Below are positions 23,080 through 35,375 of a stretch of DNA of 64,000 nucleotides, one piece after another (position 1 is the first letter of the stretch; each line of letters opens with the position of its first letter). The stretch comes from Epiperipatus broadwayi (lineage: Eukaryota; Onychophora; Udeonychophora; Euonychophora; Peripatidae). The stretch lies in NCBI GenBank assembly GCA_028023455.1, contig JAQFVV010006255.1:744001-808000 (forward strand), read 5' to 3'. A model generated the notes under the pieces. The model saw only the letters and a list, made by a program, of their open reading frames with translations, searched no databases and was not told the origin of the DNA. A program made the position numbers and the translations under genes.

Positions 23080-23464
23080 TAAGAATTGGTTTCTATCCAC
23101 TTTTAATACCTTGTGGAGAGTGTAATCATAAATATGACCAAAGACATGTGAAAAAGTTGTATGATTCTTAATATGCACATTTCATGCTGAACTAATATTA
23201 ATATTGTTCAGTATATATATAATTTCTACAGTTTAATTGATATGTGTCAAATTTCCATTCTCACAACTTTGACACAAACCACTTAATGGAAGTATATTAA
23301 TAATATTTATTAGTAACTCATTAGACTAGAGATTGTCCACTTAATGAATAATATTTTGTAACACAATTTTCATTACACCACTTTTACACAAAATATTGAC
23401 TGCTTTATATTTTAACAAAAGTTTAATGTCTAGTCTAATGAATGACTAATAAAAATTATTAATA
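23080..23464 (+). repeat. Repeat F copy 2, left arm flanking T2
   Basis: It matches 18,815-19,095 in the same orientation and 24,883-25,206 in the opposite orientation. The inner part repeats ATTAGACTAGAGATTGTCCA, later seen inverted as TCTAGTCTAATGAATGACTAATAAAAATTATT just before T2. The layout suggests a foldback element into which T2 inserted. Confidence 0.65.
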
Positions 23465-23466
23465 TA

Positions 23467-24880
23467 CACCCGGGTATCATTTTATGCGGACTTATTTAAT
23501 GTGATTTTGAAGTTATACAGTTTATGTTTCTTCTTAATATCTTTGTATGCAGTTTTCTTTTATGTGATAAAAATTATTAGATCAGAAGTCGAGCTCCAAT
23601 AATGTGCTATTACTTTAAATATTACAAATTTTGTGCACTCACACATCATATTTAAAGTAATAGCATATTATTGGAGTTTGACTTCTCTCTAATAATTTCA
23701 ATATTTTCAGCACATTATAATAGTATTGTAATAGATTTTATACAATAAAGAAGTTCATAATTCACTTTAAATCAGGATTTCTCCATTTTATATGCAAACA
23801 TTAAATTTTACAAGATTATAATGTAAATCTGTTCAAACGTTATAGATGCCTTTATTATGCGTGTTGTTTTTGCATTTTAAATCATTCTATTTTTGCTTTT
23901 TTAAAAAAGAGTACATAATCAATTAATCATTTAGTGTCTGCAAATTTATTTTTAAAAGGTGAATTATAGTGGTGGTCACAATTAAATTTGACAATTAAAA
24001 TCTGATTTTTAATTATAATTAACAAAAAAAAATTAATGTGACACAAAGCAATGAAATTTGATTTTTAAATGGAATTGAAAATTAAAAAATTAAGACAAAA
24101 ATAAGAATTTAATTTTTAATTGTTAGTTTTAATTAAATTTTGCCCAACAGTGGTGGTGAGTCAGTGTCTTTTTATTATCACAAGTCTAAGTTCTTACTTT
24201 TATTTTAAACTTTTAGTTTACTCTAATGAAGAAGAAAAAAACACCCAAGAAAATGAATTTCTTTGGAAACAAAAATTTCAATTTTAGATCACTTAGCGAA
24301 ATCGGAAGGATCAACAGCAATTGGAAAACATTTAGTTTGAGCGAGTCCATGATAAGAGCAATTAAAAAAATGAAGTTGGTATTAGTTGTATTTCCTCTTG
24401 TGAAGTAGCTAACAGGTTTCTCTGGGCATAATTATTGAGAGATTCTTGACTCCATTTAAGGCAAAGCTACAGTACATCACATCACATTACATCACAATGA
24501 ATCTGATGTCTTACTAGTTTACAAATGAACTTACTTATCGTCAATACTGCACATGTATGAAAAAATGAAAAATACTGTAAATTACACATAAAAATATATT
24601 GTTTTGAATAAAATTAAATACTGTAGTTAATAAATAAGTAAAAAAAGTTTGTCTTGTATCAATTTTTTTCAAATTTGAAATTTTTTATTAGTCATATTTT
24701 ATTTCCTTATTTTTTTGGTGCAAATTTTAAAGTAATTTTACATTGTTGCTTTGCTTTTATGCGATTTTTGAAAATTACAGTAACCTATTCCCCATTTTTC
24801 AAGGTAAGTTATTTTTGTGTGCTTTCTTTTGTGTGTGTTTTTTGATGAACCTATCTACCACATAAAATGAGACCCAGGTG
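23467..24880 (+). mobile_element. Tigger/pogo-like DNA transposon T2, non-autonomous
   Basis: Second copy of the T1 family, in the opposite orientation. Its ends are CACCCGGGTATCATTTTATG and AAAATGAGACCCAGGTG, with TA on both sides (23,465-23,466 and 24,881-24,882). It carries palindrome M1 at the same distance from the end as T1. Its transposase remnant (about 24,200-24,410, plus strand) is frameshifted relative to T1, and the two copies differ by many substitutions and indels, so both are old. Confidence 0.75.
23579..23690. repeat. Palindromic MITE M1, copy inside T2
   Basis: Arms AGAAGTCGAGCTCCAATAATG and its near-complement (TATTATTGGAGTTTGACTTCT) enclose a short centre with GTGCACTCACACATC. 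It starts 113 bases from the left end of T2, which mirrors the position in T1. Confidence 0.75.
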
Positions 24881-24882
24881 TA

Positions 24883-25206
24883 CTTCTATTAAGTGATTTG
24901 TGTCAAAATTGTAAGGGTGGCAAATTTGACATAGTAATTAAACTGTAGTAATTGACTATATTTTGATAGAGATATGTATAAAGTACTGTGACCTGGGCCG
25001 ACTAATTAGTGCTGGTTCAGCATGAAATATGTATCTTAAGGATCTGTCTTTGGTCACATTCTTATTATTACACCCCTCCACAAGGTGTTAAAAGCAGATA
25101 GAAAGCAGTTCCTGCCTTGCATTAGAGTGGTGTAGTGAAAATTACACTACAGAAATATTGTTCATTAATGGATATTCTCTAGTCTAATGAATGTCTAATA
25201 AAAATT
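24883..25206 (-). repeat. Repeat F copy 3, right arm flanking T2
   Basis: The reverse complement of this stretch matches 23,080-23,300. Examples are TTTTAACACCTTGTGGAGG, CATATTTCATGCTGAACC and ATCACTTAATAGAAGTACAC. The outer end, CTCTAGTCTAATGAATGTC, is shared with the inner end of the left arm. Confidence 0.65.
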
Positions 25207-26554
25207 ATTAAAACATTATAAAATTTGCAAATGGAATTGTAAGAAAATGCCTTTGATCCATAATTTTTTTACTCTGCCATAATTTTTTTTTCTGTCTGTC
25301 ATATAGTTAACATTTAACCCTCTTGTACTGCACTAGCATTCTGACAGATGTCTAGGTTCTCAATTGCTTTAAGATTTCAACTTTCACTTTAATATTAAAC
25401 CATAATTATTTATCAGAATATAATAAATTTGATCTCATATGATAGATATTTTTGTTTAGAAATTAAATAAATTTTTAAAAATCACATTTGAACTTCAGAA
25501 TTATTTTTAAAATTAGATTTTAAGCAAAGCAAAGCACTGTCACATTATCAAATTTTAGGTTGAGCAGATTCACTTTGCAAAATGAATGAAATATTTGTTT
25601 GATGTTTGTTTTAAAAATATGAATGAATTATTTTTAATATCTAGTAAATCTATCAATTTATGCTTTAAAAGTTTAACTTTTTTTTAATTTTTACAATATT
25701 GTTAAATGTTATAACAGATTGTTTAGTGATGGCATTTCTAAAAAGTTGTATTTCCTGTAACCGTAATCTCCATGGTAATATTATTCAGAAAATATATTCT
25801 TTTATATTTAAAAATAAAACATTTCTGTAGAAAATAAATATATAATAATATATATTTTAATTTCTAATAATTATTTCACAATTTCTAAGCAAAAATAACC
25901 ATAAACTTTCCAAAAAATCAAGTTTTAATCATTCATAATATTTTCTCGAAGTAATAACGCAAAGTTTAAGACTGCCAAATGAGTGTTCATCATTGTGGGC
26001 TTTATCATACTTTGAAATTCCTATTTTTTCAATTGTCATGACATCATTTTTGAAATTAAAATAGTAGAAAAAAATGTGATTTTCAAAGTTTGAAAAAAAA
26101 TAAAGCTTTGCATAATTTTTTAGTAGAGGTACAAAAAATCAATTTCTTTACTTCTGGACCAATAAAACATTGTAAAGAAAAACAGCAGAGTTAGAATAAA
26201 AGATTTTCTCTAGAATTCACATAGAAAAAGAAAATATTCTTTTTAATTGCTATAAATGTTTAAATCATAAATTATTTCTATTCATTTCTTGCATTGCCTT
26301 ATCTACTCCCTTACAACAGTTTCACTTGTCTAGCAGTCTTTTTCTATTTTAAAATACAATTATATTATTACATATCTCTTTGTAATATAACATATAATTT
26401 TATTTTATGTATATACACATACATACATATGTTTAATAATATTTTTAAGAATTTAAAATCCCTATTGTGTACACACTTACATTAATTTTTAAAAACTTAA
26501 AAATAATAAAAATATTCAATGTATATGGAAAAAACATTTTAACCAATATATATA
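25207..26554. other. AT-rich intronic DNA
   Basis: Nothing recognised in 1.3 kb. The 26,294-26,485 open frame is low-complexity hydrophobic sequence, as expected by chance in AT-rich DNA. Confidence 0.5.
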
Positions 26555-26555
26555 C

Positions 26556-27162
26556 AAGGTATGACAATTTAATTCCTGGAATGGCCATGTGATATCGCCC
26601 ATGATTTAATTGTACTGAAATCACATGAATTTTTCATGGTTGAACATGTTTAAGCTAACATGTGTGTAGATTTTAAGCTGATAGAACTAGTTGTTAGTTA
26701 GCTATTGAGAAGATAATAAATTTTCATGCATACCCTTTGGCATAAAAATGGGTGATCAAAATTTTGAGCAACATATTAATATTAAGTTTTGCATGAAATT
26801 CAGAAAATGTGCTGCTGAAATGTTATGTATGTTGCAAGTGGCATATGGTGAAGATATTATGAAAAAATTGAATGTGTTTGAGTGGCATAAGAGGTTCAAA
26901 GATGGGAAAAAGATATGACATGATCCCAGAAGAGAACAGATAGATTAATCACAAAATAGTTAGGGTGGTTTTAAATAAAAAATTGGGCATAAGAAAGATT
27001 TCTGAAAAATTTGTGCCTCAGATCTTGATGGTTAAACAGAAACAGCATCAGTTTAATGTTGCAATCAATCTTTTTTCAAATATGTATCTGCTTCAAAAAG
27101 TAAATATGGGTGATGAAACTTGGTCCTTCCAGAATAACCCAGGAATTAAATTGTCATAACTT
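26556..27162 (+). mobile_element. Mariner-like transposon 2, internally deleted
   Basis: Inverted ends AAGGTATGACAATTTAATTCC and its complement (GGAATTAAATTGTCATAACTT) sit in TA-rich flanks. Near 26,751 a start codon opens MGDQNFEQHINIKFCMKF, continuing to VFEWHKRFKDGKK. This is the N-terminal helix-turn-helix part of a mariner transposase (the FEWHKRF block). After a stop and a large deletion, LGIRKISEKFVPQILMVKQK and MGDETW (near 27,105) represent the segment up to the first catalytic aspartate block. The second and third catalytic residues are missing. At about 0.6 kb it is half the usual length. Confidence 0.85.
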
Positions 27163-27179
27163 ATATATATATTAAAATA

Positions 27180-28300
27180 TATATACATCTACACTTATTA
27201 TATATTATGCCAGTCTGCACTTGGGCCATGTAAAGTCCGATGTTTTTTTTTAATTGGTTGCTTTAACAATTTTTTTTTTTAGATTTAATGTAAATTAAAC
27301 AAAAGATTTTAATGTTATGTATTAAATGTGAGAAATGTAGCCATCCAGAAAGCCAGTGTTTTGACTTCAATTATATACTAACCAAAACTTTTTAATGTAA
27401 ATTAAACATTATATATTAAAATTGAGAAATGTAGCCATCCTAAAAGACTGATGATTTGACTTCCATTATATGCTAACGAAAACTAAATGTTAATACGATA
27501 GTAAAGCATCTATTTTTTTCACTATATATCACATTTTAAACATGAATTTATGTACTATAATCACATTTTCTTTATAATTTAAGTACTATATCTCTATAGT
27601 TAAAAGCATGTGTTTTTTCCAAGTGGATTTTTAATGGCAAAGATCATCATTTTTGTAATAATTGGTTGCTTTAACAAATTTTTTTAGAGATTTTATGTAA
27701 ATTAAACAAAACATTTAAATATTATATAAATAAATTTCCAAATTTTAATAGAGCTAAATTAAAATTAAAATTTTTAAATATACCTGTCATATTTGCTATT
27801 TACTGGAACGCCCTCTGAATAATTTTTTTCCCCGATAGTATCCAACTGATCATAATAGTTTTTGTAGCTTTATTAATAGTGACCATTTATTAATGTCAGA
27901 ATACAAAATGTTCATCATTTTTGTAATATTTTTTATTAAATATAATATTTGTCCTTTTTTATAATTGATTGCTTTAACTTTTTTTTTTAAGGTTTAATAC
28001 AAATGTGTTTCTTTATTAGTCATTGCTAATTTATAAAAGTTCATTAACATTGATAAATATGATGTTCATCTGAACTATATTAGGATATTGACAGACCATG
28101 AAAACATGGAATCCCTTAATGTCAAATTAAAAATCAGTATTTATGACTGGTTCTGCAGCTGGATGGGAACCTTTACCATGAAATATATACTATATTTCTG
28201 TAGTTAAGAGCATTTGTACTGATTTTTTTTTCCAATGTTTTTTTATTTAATGATGAAAATACTTCATTCACATAAATGTAATAGTTGTGATATCATCGGA
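27180..28300. repeat. Diverged tandem or dispersed repeats in AT-rich DNA
   Basis: The phrase ATTGGTTGCTTTAACAA, followed by a T run and AGATTTAATGTAAATTAAAC, recurs at about 27,253, 27,660 and 27,964. GAGAAATGTAGCCATCC recurs at 27,329 and 27,424. A block with AGTTAAAAGCATGTG at 27,598 recurs as AGTTAAGAGCATTTG at 28,201. These suggest two or three old duplications with units of roughly 100-600 bases. Confidence 0.55.
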
Positions 28301-29100
28301 CAAACATTCATTCACCAATCAAACAACAAAGAAAATATGGATTTTATATATAAGATTAATTATTAAATCATTTTTTACTTTTTTATATATTTATTTATAT
28401 AGAATAAATATATTTATACAAAATGTCTTTTTTCTCCTATAAATCTCTAATTGCACTTTTATGAAGGAAAAATTGTCAAAAATATTTTATATATTTATAA
28501 TTTTTTTGATTTTCATTATAATACAAATATACTAATTATAATAACAAAATAATTTTGCTTCAATAATACATCAATTATAGATAATAAAATATTAATTGCA
28601 TCATATTATATACCTATATATATATATATCACAAGTTATTACATTTTCTTTACCTTTAACATACTTTTTAATTGGATTTTTATTTTTGTATAATGTAAAT
28701 TTTTTAATTTAGTAAGCAAGTTATTGAATAATTTAGAAACATAATGATTTCTTATTTGACACTTTTCTTAGACAACTGTAAATTATAAATATATGCCACT
28801 GACATGCATGTCAGCACATATATTTATAATTATTCTAGTTACATATGTATTATATTATACTTTGTATTAATCTGTTTTTCTTAGACTCATTTTTAATTGT
28901 TTTATATTAAGTTTTTTGAAAAGATTATCTCAAAAATATTTTTCTATAATTATAAATTCAACAAGTTCATTCAAAAACAATATTTTATTTTTGTAATCAA
29001 TTTTTTCTTTTTTATATATATAATAGTTTTTCTAATGAATTGTTCTTTTTTGCAATAATATTAGTCTATTAATATTAGGATGGCTAATAAGATCATAAAT
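28301..29100. other. Low-complexity AT-rich intronic DNA
   Basis: Nothing recognised beyond A/T-rich runs. Confidence 0.5.
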
Positions 29101-30780
29101 TGTTGTTTCATATCTCAATAACAGTTATATACAACAATATATACACAACAGTAAAAAATGTTTTAAAGTAATATATATTTGATTTTGCAAAACATGGCTT
29201 TAAAATATCTAAATTTATTTAATGGAATGCTAATATGATTTTTCCAAGACACTTTTTCTTCTATTATTTTTCCAAGATATCTAATATATTTTACTTGTTC
29301 TACTTTTATATATTTATTATCATTACATTTTGTATTATTATTATGTATACAATCACATGGATGTAAATGTATATCAATACTTTTTATATTTCATGTAAGG
29401 AGAACATATCAACATATATTTTGTCTCTGCTTATATAAATTTTTTGCCACAGTACTAAAGAACAATTTTGTTCCAGCTCTCTCAACACTTTCTAATTGCA
29501 ATCCCAATGTTGTTATTTACACTTATAATAGCAGTATTATCTGCATATTGATCCATTAATAGTAATATTTTCTAAATCATTTATAAAAATAGAAAATAAT
29601 AATGCAATAAGTATAGAATCTTGAAGAACTTCATATATATATATATATGTGTGTGTGTGTTTTTATACAACATATCTATTATTTAAATAATTTTTGAATA
29701 ATCTAAGCAATTTTTCTCTAATTTCACAATTTTCTAACTTGCGAATCAATTGTTTATGTTTTATTTCATCAAATGCATTATAAAACTGTAAAAAAATTAT
29801 ACTTTTTTTTTCATTTAATGCATTATTAATATTTATCTGCAAAATTCTCTAATAACATATTGATGTTTCTTTCTTCTATGAAAAAAATTATTTTTATTCA
29901 AAAAAAAAATTGATAATTTTATGAATAAAATTTTCTATTATTTTAGCAATTGAATGAAGAATATATATAGTTATCAAAATTATTTTTATCTCCAGACTTA
30001 AAAACTGGACTTCCTGTAAATATTTTTAATAATATAGGAAATTCCTTACTGTCTGTTATAAATCTGATAGTATACGAATATTATTTTTGATATCCCTCAT
30101 TCTTGTATCATCTGTATCCAGACTTTCAATAACTCTGTAATCTTTTATTTTATACAGTTCCTCTTCATTTAAATTTGGCATAATTATTGATTGGATTGAC
30201 TATTATAGTAACTATTATATGTTTTTGAAATATTAATATCATGATTAGACTCTTTATTTTATTAATTCTTTTTAAAATATGAATTAAATGTATTTTCTAG
30301 AAATCTATCATTTATATTTTAAAAAATGTTTAACCTTCATCATTTATAGAATTTAATTCTCTTTGTAATATTTTATTTTTATTTTTTTCCATGTGTTTTT
30401 AATGGCAGCTTTATTTTCAATAAAAAATTTTTTTATCAAACAATCATTTCTCTACTCATAATAGAATTAATTTCATTTAATATCTTATACAGTATTTAAG
30501 AAATAAATTCTTTTTTTTTTCTTTTATATTCAGTTCATAATTTGTTTTTTTCTCTTGTATTAATTTCAATATTTTTTATTTATCCATTTTATATTGCACT
30601 TATTATTATTTTTTTAATCATAATAATTTCTTGCATATTTGGAAATATTTATAACTTTTTGTACTTAGTATTAATGTTATTAATTTTTGGCTTCATTTCA
30701 ATCGGTTTTTTATAGAAATTTTTTAATTTATTGTTATTCTAATAAAAACAATTATCCTTCATACATGTGCCATACCTTAA
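29101..30780 (-). mobile_element. Old, highly degenerate LINE relic (jockey/CR1-like RT)
   Basis: On the minus strand near 29,785-29,680 the peptide FYNAFDEIKHKQLIRKLEN corresponds to the catalytic D-x-S-K-A-F-D block of RT. Further on, VLQDSILIALLFSIFINDLE matches the Q-G-S-x-L-G-P-x-L-F-x-x-Y-I-N-D block, and QYADNTAIISV matches the YADD box, with its second aspartate changed to asparagine. A (TA)n(TG)n run near 29,628-29,661 interrupts the frame. The upstream part (29.8-30.8 kb) is probably the rest of the element but is too decayed to assign. It is a third LINE family in the window. Confidence 0.65.
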
Positions 30781-30834
30781 TATTCAATATTTAATGTTAG
30801 TGACATGAATAAGATAATATATTCATGCTCTCAG

Positions 30835-30960
30835 TCGAAGATGCTTAAGATTGGCCTATGTAATTGCATGAAGGTACAAAAGATAAGATGGCCATTTTTA
30901 TCTTTTCAAAAGACTTTATCTTATGATTTGGATTGACAGTTTACTAATATTTAGCATCAC
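30835..30960. repeat. Interspersed repeat R1, copy 2
   Basis: It matches 1,458-1,545 over AAGATTGGCCTATGTAATTG, then AAGATAAGATGGCCATTTTTATC, CTTTTCAAAAGACTTTATC and TGATTTGGATTGA. The match stops soon after. Confidence 0.6.
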
Positions 30961-31460
30961 TAATTGAATATTAAAGTATGATGCATATATGAAGTATGAT
31001 TACTTTTGTATCAGAATTACAGTTTGAAACTATGCTAGTAAAAAACTTCTAGATTATTTACATTATCAATATCAATTTATTTTCAACTTGAACATACATT
31101 ATTCTAATTTAGATTATTTTAGTTTTTTTAATATTTTAAATTTAAAATAACTGCATGCTTTGATTAGCTCAATTATTTTTTTCAAATGTATAAACTATCA
31201 TCTATTTTTATATTTCTCTATCCTTCTACCTACAAAGTTACTTTAATACATATTTAATAACAATATAAATATATTGAATAATAAATATTTATATAAGAAT
31301 AAAAAAACATTTAAATGATATTTATGAAATTAAATGTATAATATGTATACATGGAAATATAATATATACATATATAGAGAAAACAAAGAATTTAATTATA
31401 ACAAAATTTAAGCTTCATAAATATTACTTTTTTTAAATCTCATTAATATATATATATATG

Positions 31461-31785
31461 GCTGCAGAAAGAAGTTTGCTATTAACTGAAAGGAGACCCT
31501 TTGATTCCTCTTGGAGGCCTTAAAGGAACCGAGCAGGGCAAATTCCTAATGTCCACTCCATACGTTCTTGTCATTGCAGCTGTTATTACTATGTGATTAT
31601 TCATATAGTATACGAACATGGATGGGCTGCTCATCAACATGCATTAGCCAGTGTGGTGAGTTTATTGGCTTTTTACCTCTGAGTTTAAGATCAAGAAACA
31701 CCATGGTCTTTCTTCTCAGTGCCTGATAAGGCAGAATGAATGTTTGTGTAAATGATAAATATTTTTCCAATACATATATACAATT
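31461..31785 (+). promoter_or_regulatory. RTE 5' leader (likely internal promoter region)
   Basis: These 325 bases before the first start codon are conserved in copies A (about 43,130-43,500) and C (about 17,385-17,720), including GGAGGCCTTAAAGGAACCGA, TTGTCATTGCAGCTGTTATTA and ATCAAGAAACACCATGGTC. LINEs transcribe from an internal promoter in this region. The conservation supports a real leader, but I see no specific binding site. Confidence 0.6.
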
Positions 31786-32121
31786 ATGACAGACAAAAAT
31801 AAAGCATGGCCCTTATTCCCAGGAGGCTGTAAAGTCACCAACCAAGGCAGCAGTTGGTGGCCGAAAATGGAGGGTGCTAAGAATCCCCTGATTGCGGACC
31901 CAGGCTGCCATTTGATGACGACTTTTTATTTAGGTACTTACAACTGCAGATCACTTTCAAGTGAAGGAAGATTGCAAGAATTAGAAGAAGAACTGTCTTA
32001 TATTAAATGGGACATTATTGGACTTTGTGAAGTTAGAAGAAAAGGAGAAGAAACAATTGATTTAAAAAGTGGAATATACTCTATTATAAAGGCACACATA
32101 TTGGAAATACAAGTGGAGTAG
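31786..32121 (+). pseudogene. RTE protein, N-terminal part (start of endonuclease)
   Basis: The frame opens at the ATG of MTDKNKAWPLFPGG, which is also present in copies A and C, so this start is well supported. It contains LGTYNCRSLSSEGRLQELEE (first endonuclease strand with the catalytic-site asparagine) and GLCEVRRKGEETI (the conserved glutamate block). It goes out of frame at about 32,080, just after LKSGIYS. The frame that follows (from about 32,085) gives KGTHIGNTSGVGFIINKKW, so a single small indel separates this part from the rest of the protein. Confidence 0.9.
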
Positions 32122-32156
32122 GATTCATTATAAATAAAAAGTGGAAGAACAATATT

Positions 32157-34745
32157 GTGGAGATTGATGGTGTATTGGACAGAGTGGCAAGATTAGTTAT
32201 ACAACTTAATAGCAGATACCAAATGCAGATAATTCAGGTTTATGCCCCAACAAGTTCTCATAGTGATGAAGTAGTAGAGGATTTTTATATGGATGTACAA
32301 AAGGCTTTTGATCAGAGTAAACAACATTTTAAAATTGTTATGGGAGACTTTAATGCTAGAATTGGTAGACAAATGAAAGATGAAATTGCTGTAGGTAATT
32401 TTGGTTATGATAATAGAAATGAGAGAGGACATAGACTTGTGGAGTTTGCAGAAAAAGAAAAACTTTATATTATGAATTCATTTTTTGAGAAAAATGTTAA
32501 AAGGAAATGGACATGGAAGCATCCAAATGAAAGTACAGCAGAATTGGATTATATTTTGACTAACAGAAAATACATATTTCAAGATTGTAATGTTTTTAAT
32601 AAATTTAACACAGGAAGTGATCATCTATTAGTAAGGTGTAAGTTACGTGTTAATGTAAAACTAGAGAGACAAAAATTATTAAGAAAAACAATATTTACAG
32701 TTGATATTCCTAATCTTCAGAAACATTCTAATGAATTTAAATTAGAACTTACAAATAGGTTTCAAGCGTTAGGAGATTTTGAACATGATACAAATTTGAA
32801 TGAAATTAATATGAAAATAACTGATACCCTTTTAAAAACTGCATCAAACATAGCTGGTAGAAAAAAGAAGCAATTGACTAATAAAATTTCTACTGAGACT
32901 AGAGAATTTATCAAGAAAAGAAGGAATATGAAGATATACAAAAATGATGTATTAAAAAGAATTGAATATCTCGAATTTTGTAAAATGGTTCGGAAAAGAG
33001 TTGAAAATGATATAAGAAAGTATAACTGTGAAATAGCAAGGAAAGCTGTAGAAGAAAATAAAACTCTCAAAGATGTTAAACAACATTTTGGTATTGGTAG
33101 GAAATTTATATCTGCAATAAGAAAAAAAGATGGAATTATTATTAAAAAGAAAGATGACATCATGAAATTGGTAGAAGATTTTTATCAAGAATTATATAGT
33201 AATAAAGAACAAGTACCTCCTATATCTATTACATCTTCCGAATTGCCCAGAATTTTAAATGAAGAAGTGAGACATGCAATTAAGTGTATGAAGAAACAAA
33301 AGGCTCCAGGAAATGATGGAATTATAATTGATATATTAAAAGAAGCAGGTGAAGAAATAGAAACAATTTTAGCAAAGTTAAATACCAAATGTCTAAATGA
33401 TAAAGATGTACCGGAAGATTGGAAGAATGCAGTAATAATATTAATATTTAAAAAAGGTGATAAAGAAGATATTAGAAATTACAGACCTATCAGCCTTTTA
33501 TCAGTTTTATATAAAATTTTTACCAAGATAATTACAACTCGTCTACAGAGAACTTTGGATTTCCACCAACCAAGAGAACAAGCTGGATTTAAAAGTGGTT
33601 TTAGTACAATAGATCATATCCAGGTATTGAGAGAAGTTATAGAAAGGACAAATGAATATGAGTTGTCTTTATGTTTTGGATTTGTAGATTATGAAAAGGC
33701 ATTTGATTCTATACACATTTCTTCAGTGATTAAAGCATTGGATCATCAAGGTATAGATCCAGGATATTGTCATATTTTAAAGAATATTTATAAAAATGCA
33801 ACAGCAACAATTAGATTACATAATGATACTGGAAAAATCAACACTGAGAAAGGTGTAAGACAAGTTGACTGCATATCTCCAAAACTCTTTACAGCAGTGT
33901 TGCAAGAAGTATTTTGTGGATTAAAATGGGAAACTAAAGGAGTGAAAGTAAATGGAGAGTATTTAAGTCATTTAGATTTCACAGATGATATAGTTGTTTT
34001 TGCAAATAATGCTTCAGAGCTTCAGGAAATGTTGCAGGAGTTAGCAGATGAAAGTAGAAAAGTGGGACTAAAGATAAATGTTAAAAAGACTAAAGTAATG
34101 TTTAATCGATTTGCTCAAAATATGAAAATAAAGATTGATTATGAAGAATTAGAAGAAGTTAACAGTTACAAATACCTTGGTCAGATTATTAATACAGATG
34201 GAAACATAATGGAGGAAATTAATCATAGAATTAAACTTGGTTGGAGTGCTTTTGATAGAAATAACTTGATACTAAAAGGAAATATGCCTATGTGTTTGAA
34301 AAGGATGGTTTTTAACAAATGTGTTTTACCAGTTCTTACTTATGGATCTGAGACTTGGACACTTAATAGAAGAGCAATACAGAGACTTCAGACCACTCAA
34401 AGGAGTATGGAGAGGTATATGTTGGGAGTAACAAGAAAAGATCGAAAACGCAATGTATGGGTAAGACAACAAACAGGTGTTACTGACCTTATTGAAAAAA
34501 TTAAAAGATTGAAATGGAGTTGGGCTGGACATATTGCTAGAAGAGATGATAATAGATGGACAATTGAAATTTTTAACTGGATTCCAAGAGATTGTAAAAG
34601 ACCCAGAAAGAGACCACATGTGAGATGGATGGATGAAATAAGAAAATGTGCAGGGGTGTTGTGGAGAAGAGAAGCTAAAGATCGGAGAAGATGGATTAAA
34701 CTTGGAGAGACCTTCATCCTGCAGTGGATTGATAATGGTTGTTGA
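32157..34745 (+). pseudogene. RTE protein, rest of endonuclease plus reverse transcriptase
   Basis: 862 codons are open from the first ATG after the frameshift, and the true frame runs back to about 32,085. Endonuclease blocks: GDFNARIG at residues 63-70 and SDHLLV near 154. RT blocks: NYRPISLL near 438, AGFKSGFSTIDHI, FVDYEKAFDSI near 508, RQVDCISPKLF near 567 and FTDDIVVF at 608. The first Q-G-D-type motif has V for G, and the catalytic F-A-D-D has T for A. Copy B still has FADD. The C-terminal region has the family's WSWAGHIARRDDNRW. The protein would nick DNA and copy its own RNA into the site. This copy is probably inactive. Confidence 0.92.
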
Positions 34746-34769
34746 TGATGATGATGATATATATATTGT

Positions 34770-35340
34770 GCCCTTTTCTATAGGTCAGTGATGGTTATAA
34801 ATGGTCAATTACTAAAAAATTTTAAAATTAATATTATATAGTATTTAAAATTATAGATTATATTAAGCAGTAAATTTTTTTAATATGATATATTTAATAA
34901 TAAATATTGTGATGGTGAGAATTGTATCTAATTCTATATTTTTCTAAATTGTTTTTCAAAATTTTATATAATTATTTTATATAATATAAGTAACAAATTT
35001 ATTCAGACAGATAAAATCAGACTAAACACCGGAAATGACCACGTGACTGTCTGAAATATTCTATGTCTAAGTACTGGTTTAAATTAATACTAATAATTAA
35101 AATATTAAAATAGTATATTATAGAATTGGATGGAATTGTCACACATCATAATAAAAATAAGTAGGATACATTTTTATTAATTATTGTTTCAAAATTATTT
35201 TAAAGATAGTTAAATTGTAATAGATAATAATTGATTTAAAAATAATAATTAGTTAACATTTAAGTCTATTACGTCATGATTTTAAAACTTTAGAAATTGT
35301 TTATCAATCCAAGTAGGAATTGACCAATAAAAAAATAGAT
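34770..35340. other. AT-rich intronic DNA
   Basis: No repeat matches were seen. This begins a 4.5 kb tract in which I recognise no transposable element. Confidence 0.45.
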
Positions 35341-35375
35341 CTTGGCAGACAACAAAAAATCGCGCCAACTAATTG

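Larger units (their letters stand above)
31461..34765 (+). mobile_element. RTE-type LINE, best-preserved copy, full length
   Basis: The element starts with a 5' leader beginning CTGCAGAAAGAAGTTTGC and shared with the 5' ends of copies A and C. It then has an endonuclease-RT coding region with one frameshift and ends in a GATGATGATGATGAT tail, the short 3' microsatellite typical of RTE-clade elements. AT dinucleotide runs on both sides (ATATATATAT) could be the target site. It lies in the lectin intron, in the same orientation as the gene. It is the reference for the five other copies (A, B, C, D, E), all of which lie on the minus strand. Confidence 0.93.

Noticed and set aside
32193-34717. 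Minus-strand frames opposite the best RTE copy
   Set aside because: Shadows of the plus-strand RT gene. They have no similarity to known proteins and are rich in Phe, Ser and Leu, as expected for a complement of Lys/Glu-rich coding sequence.
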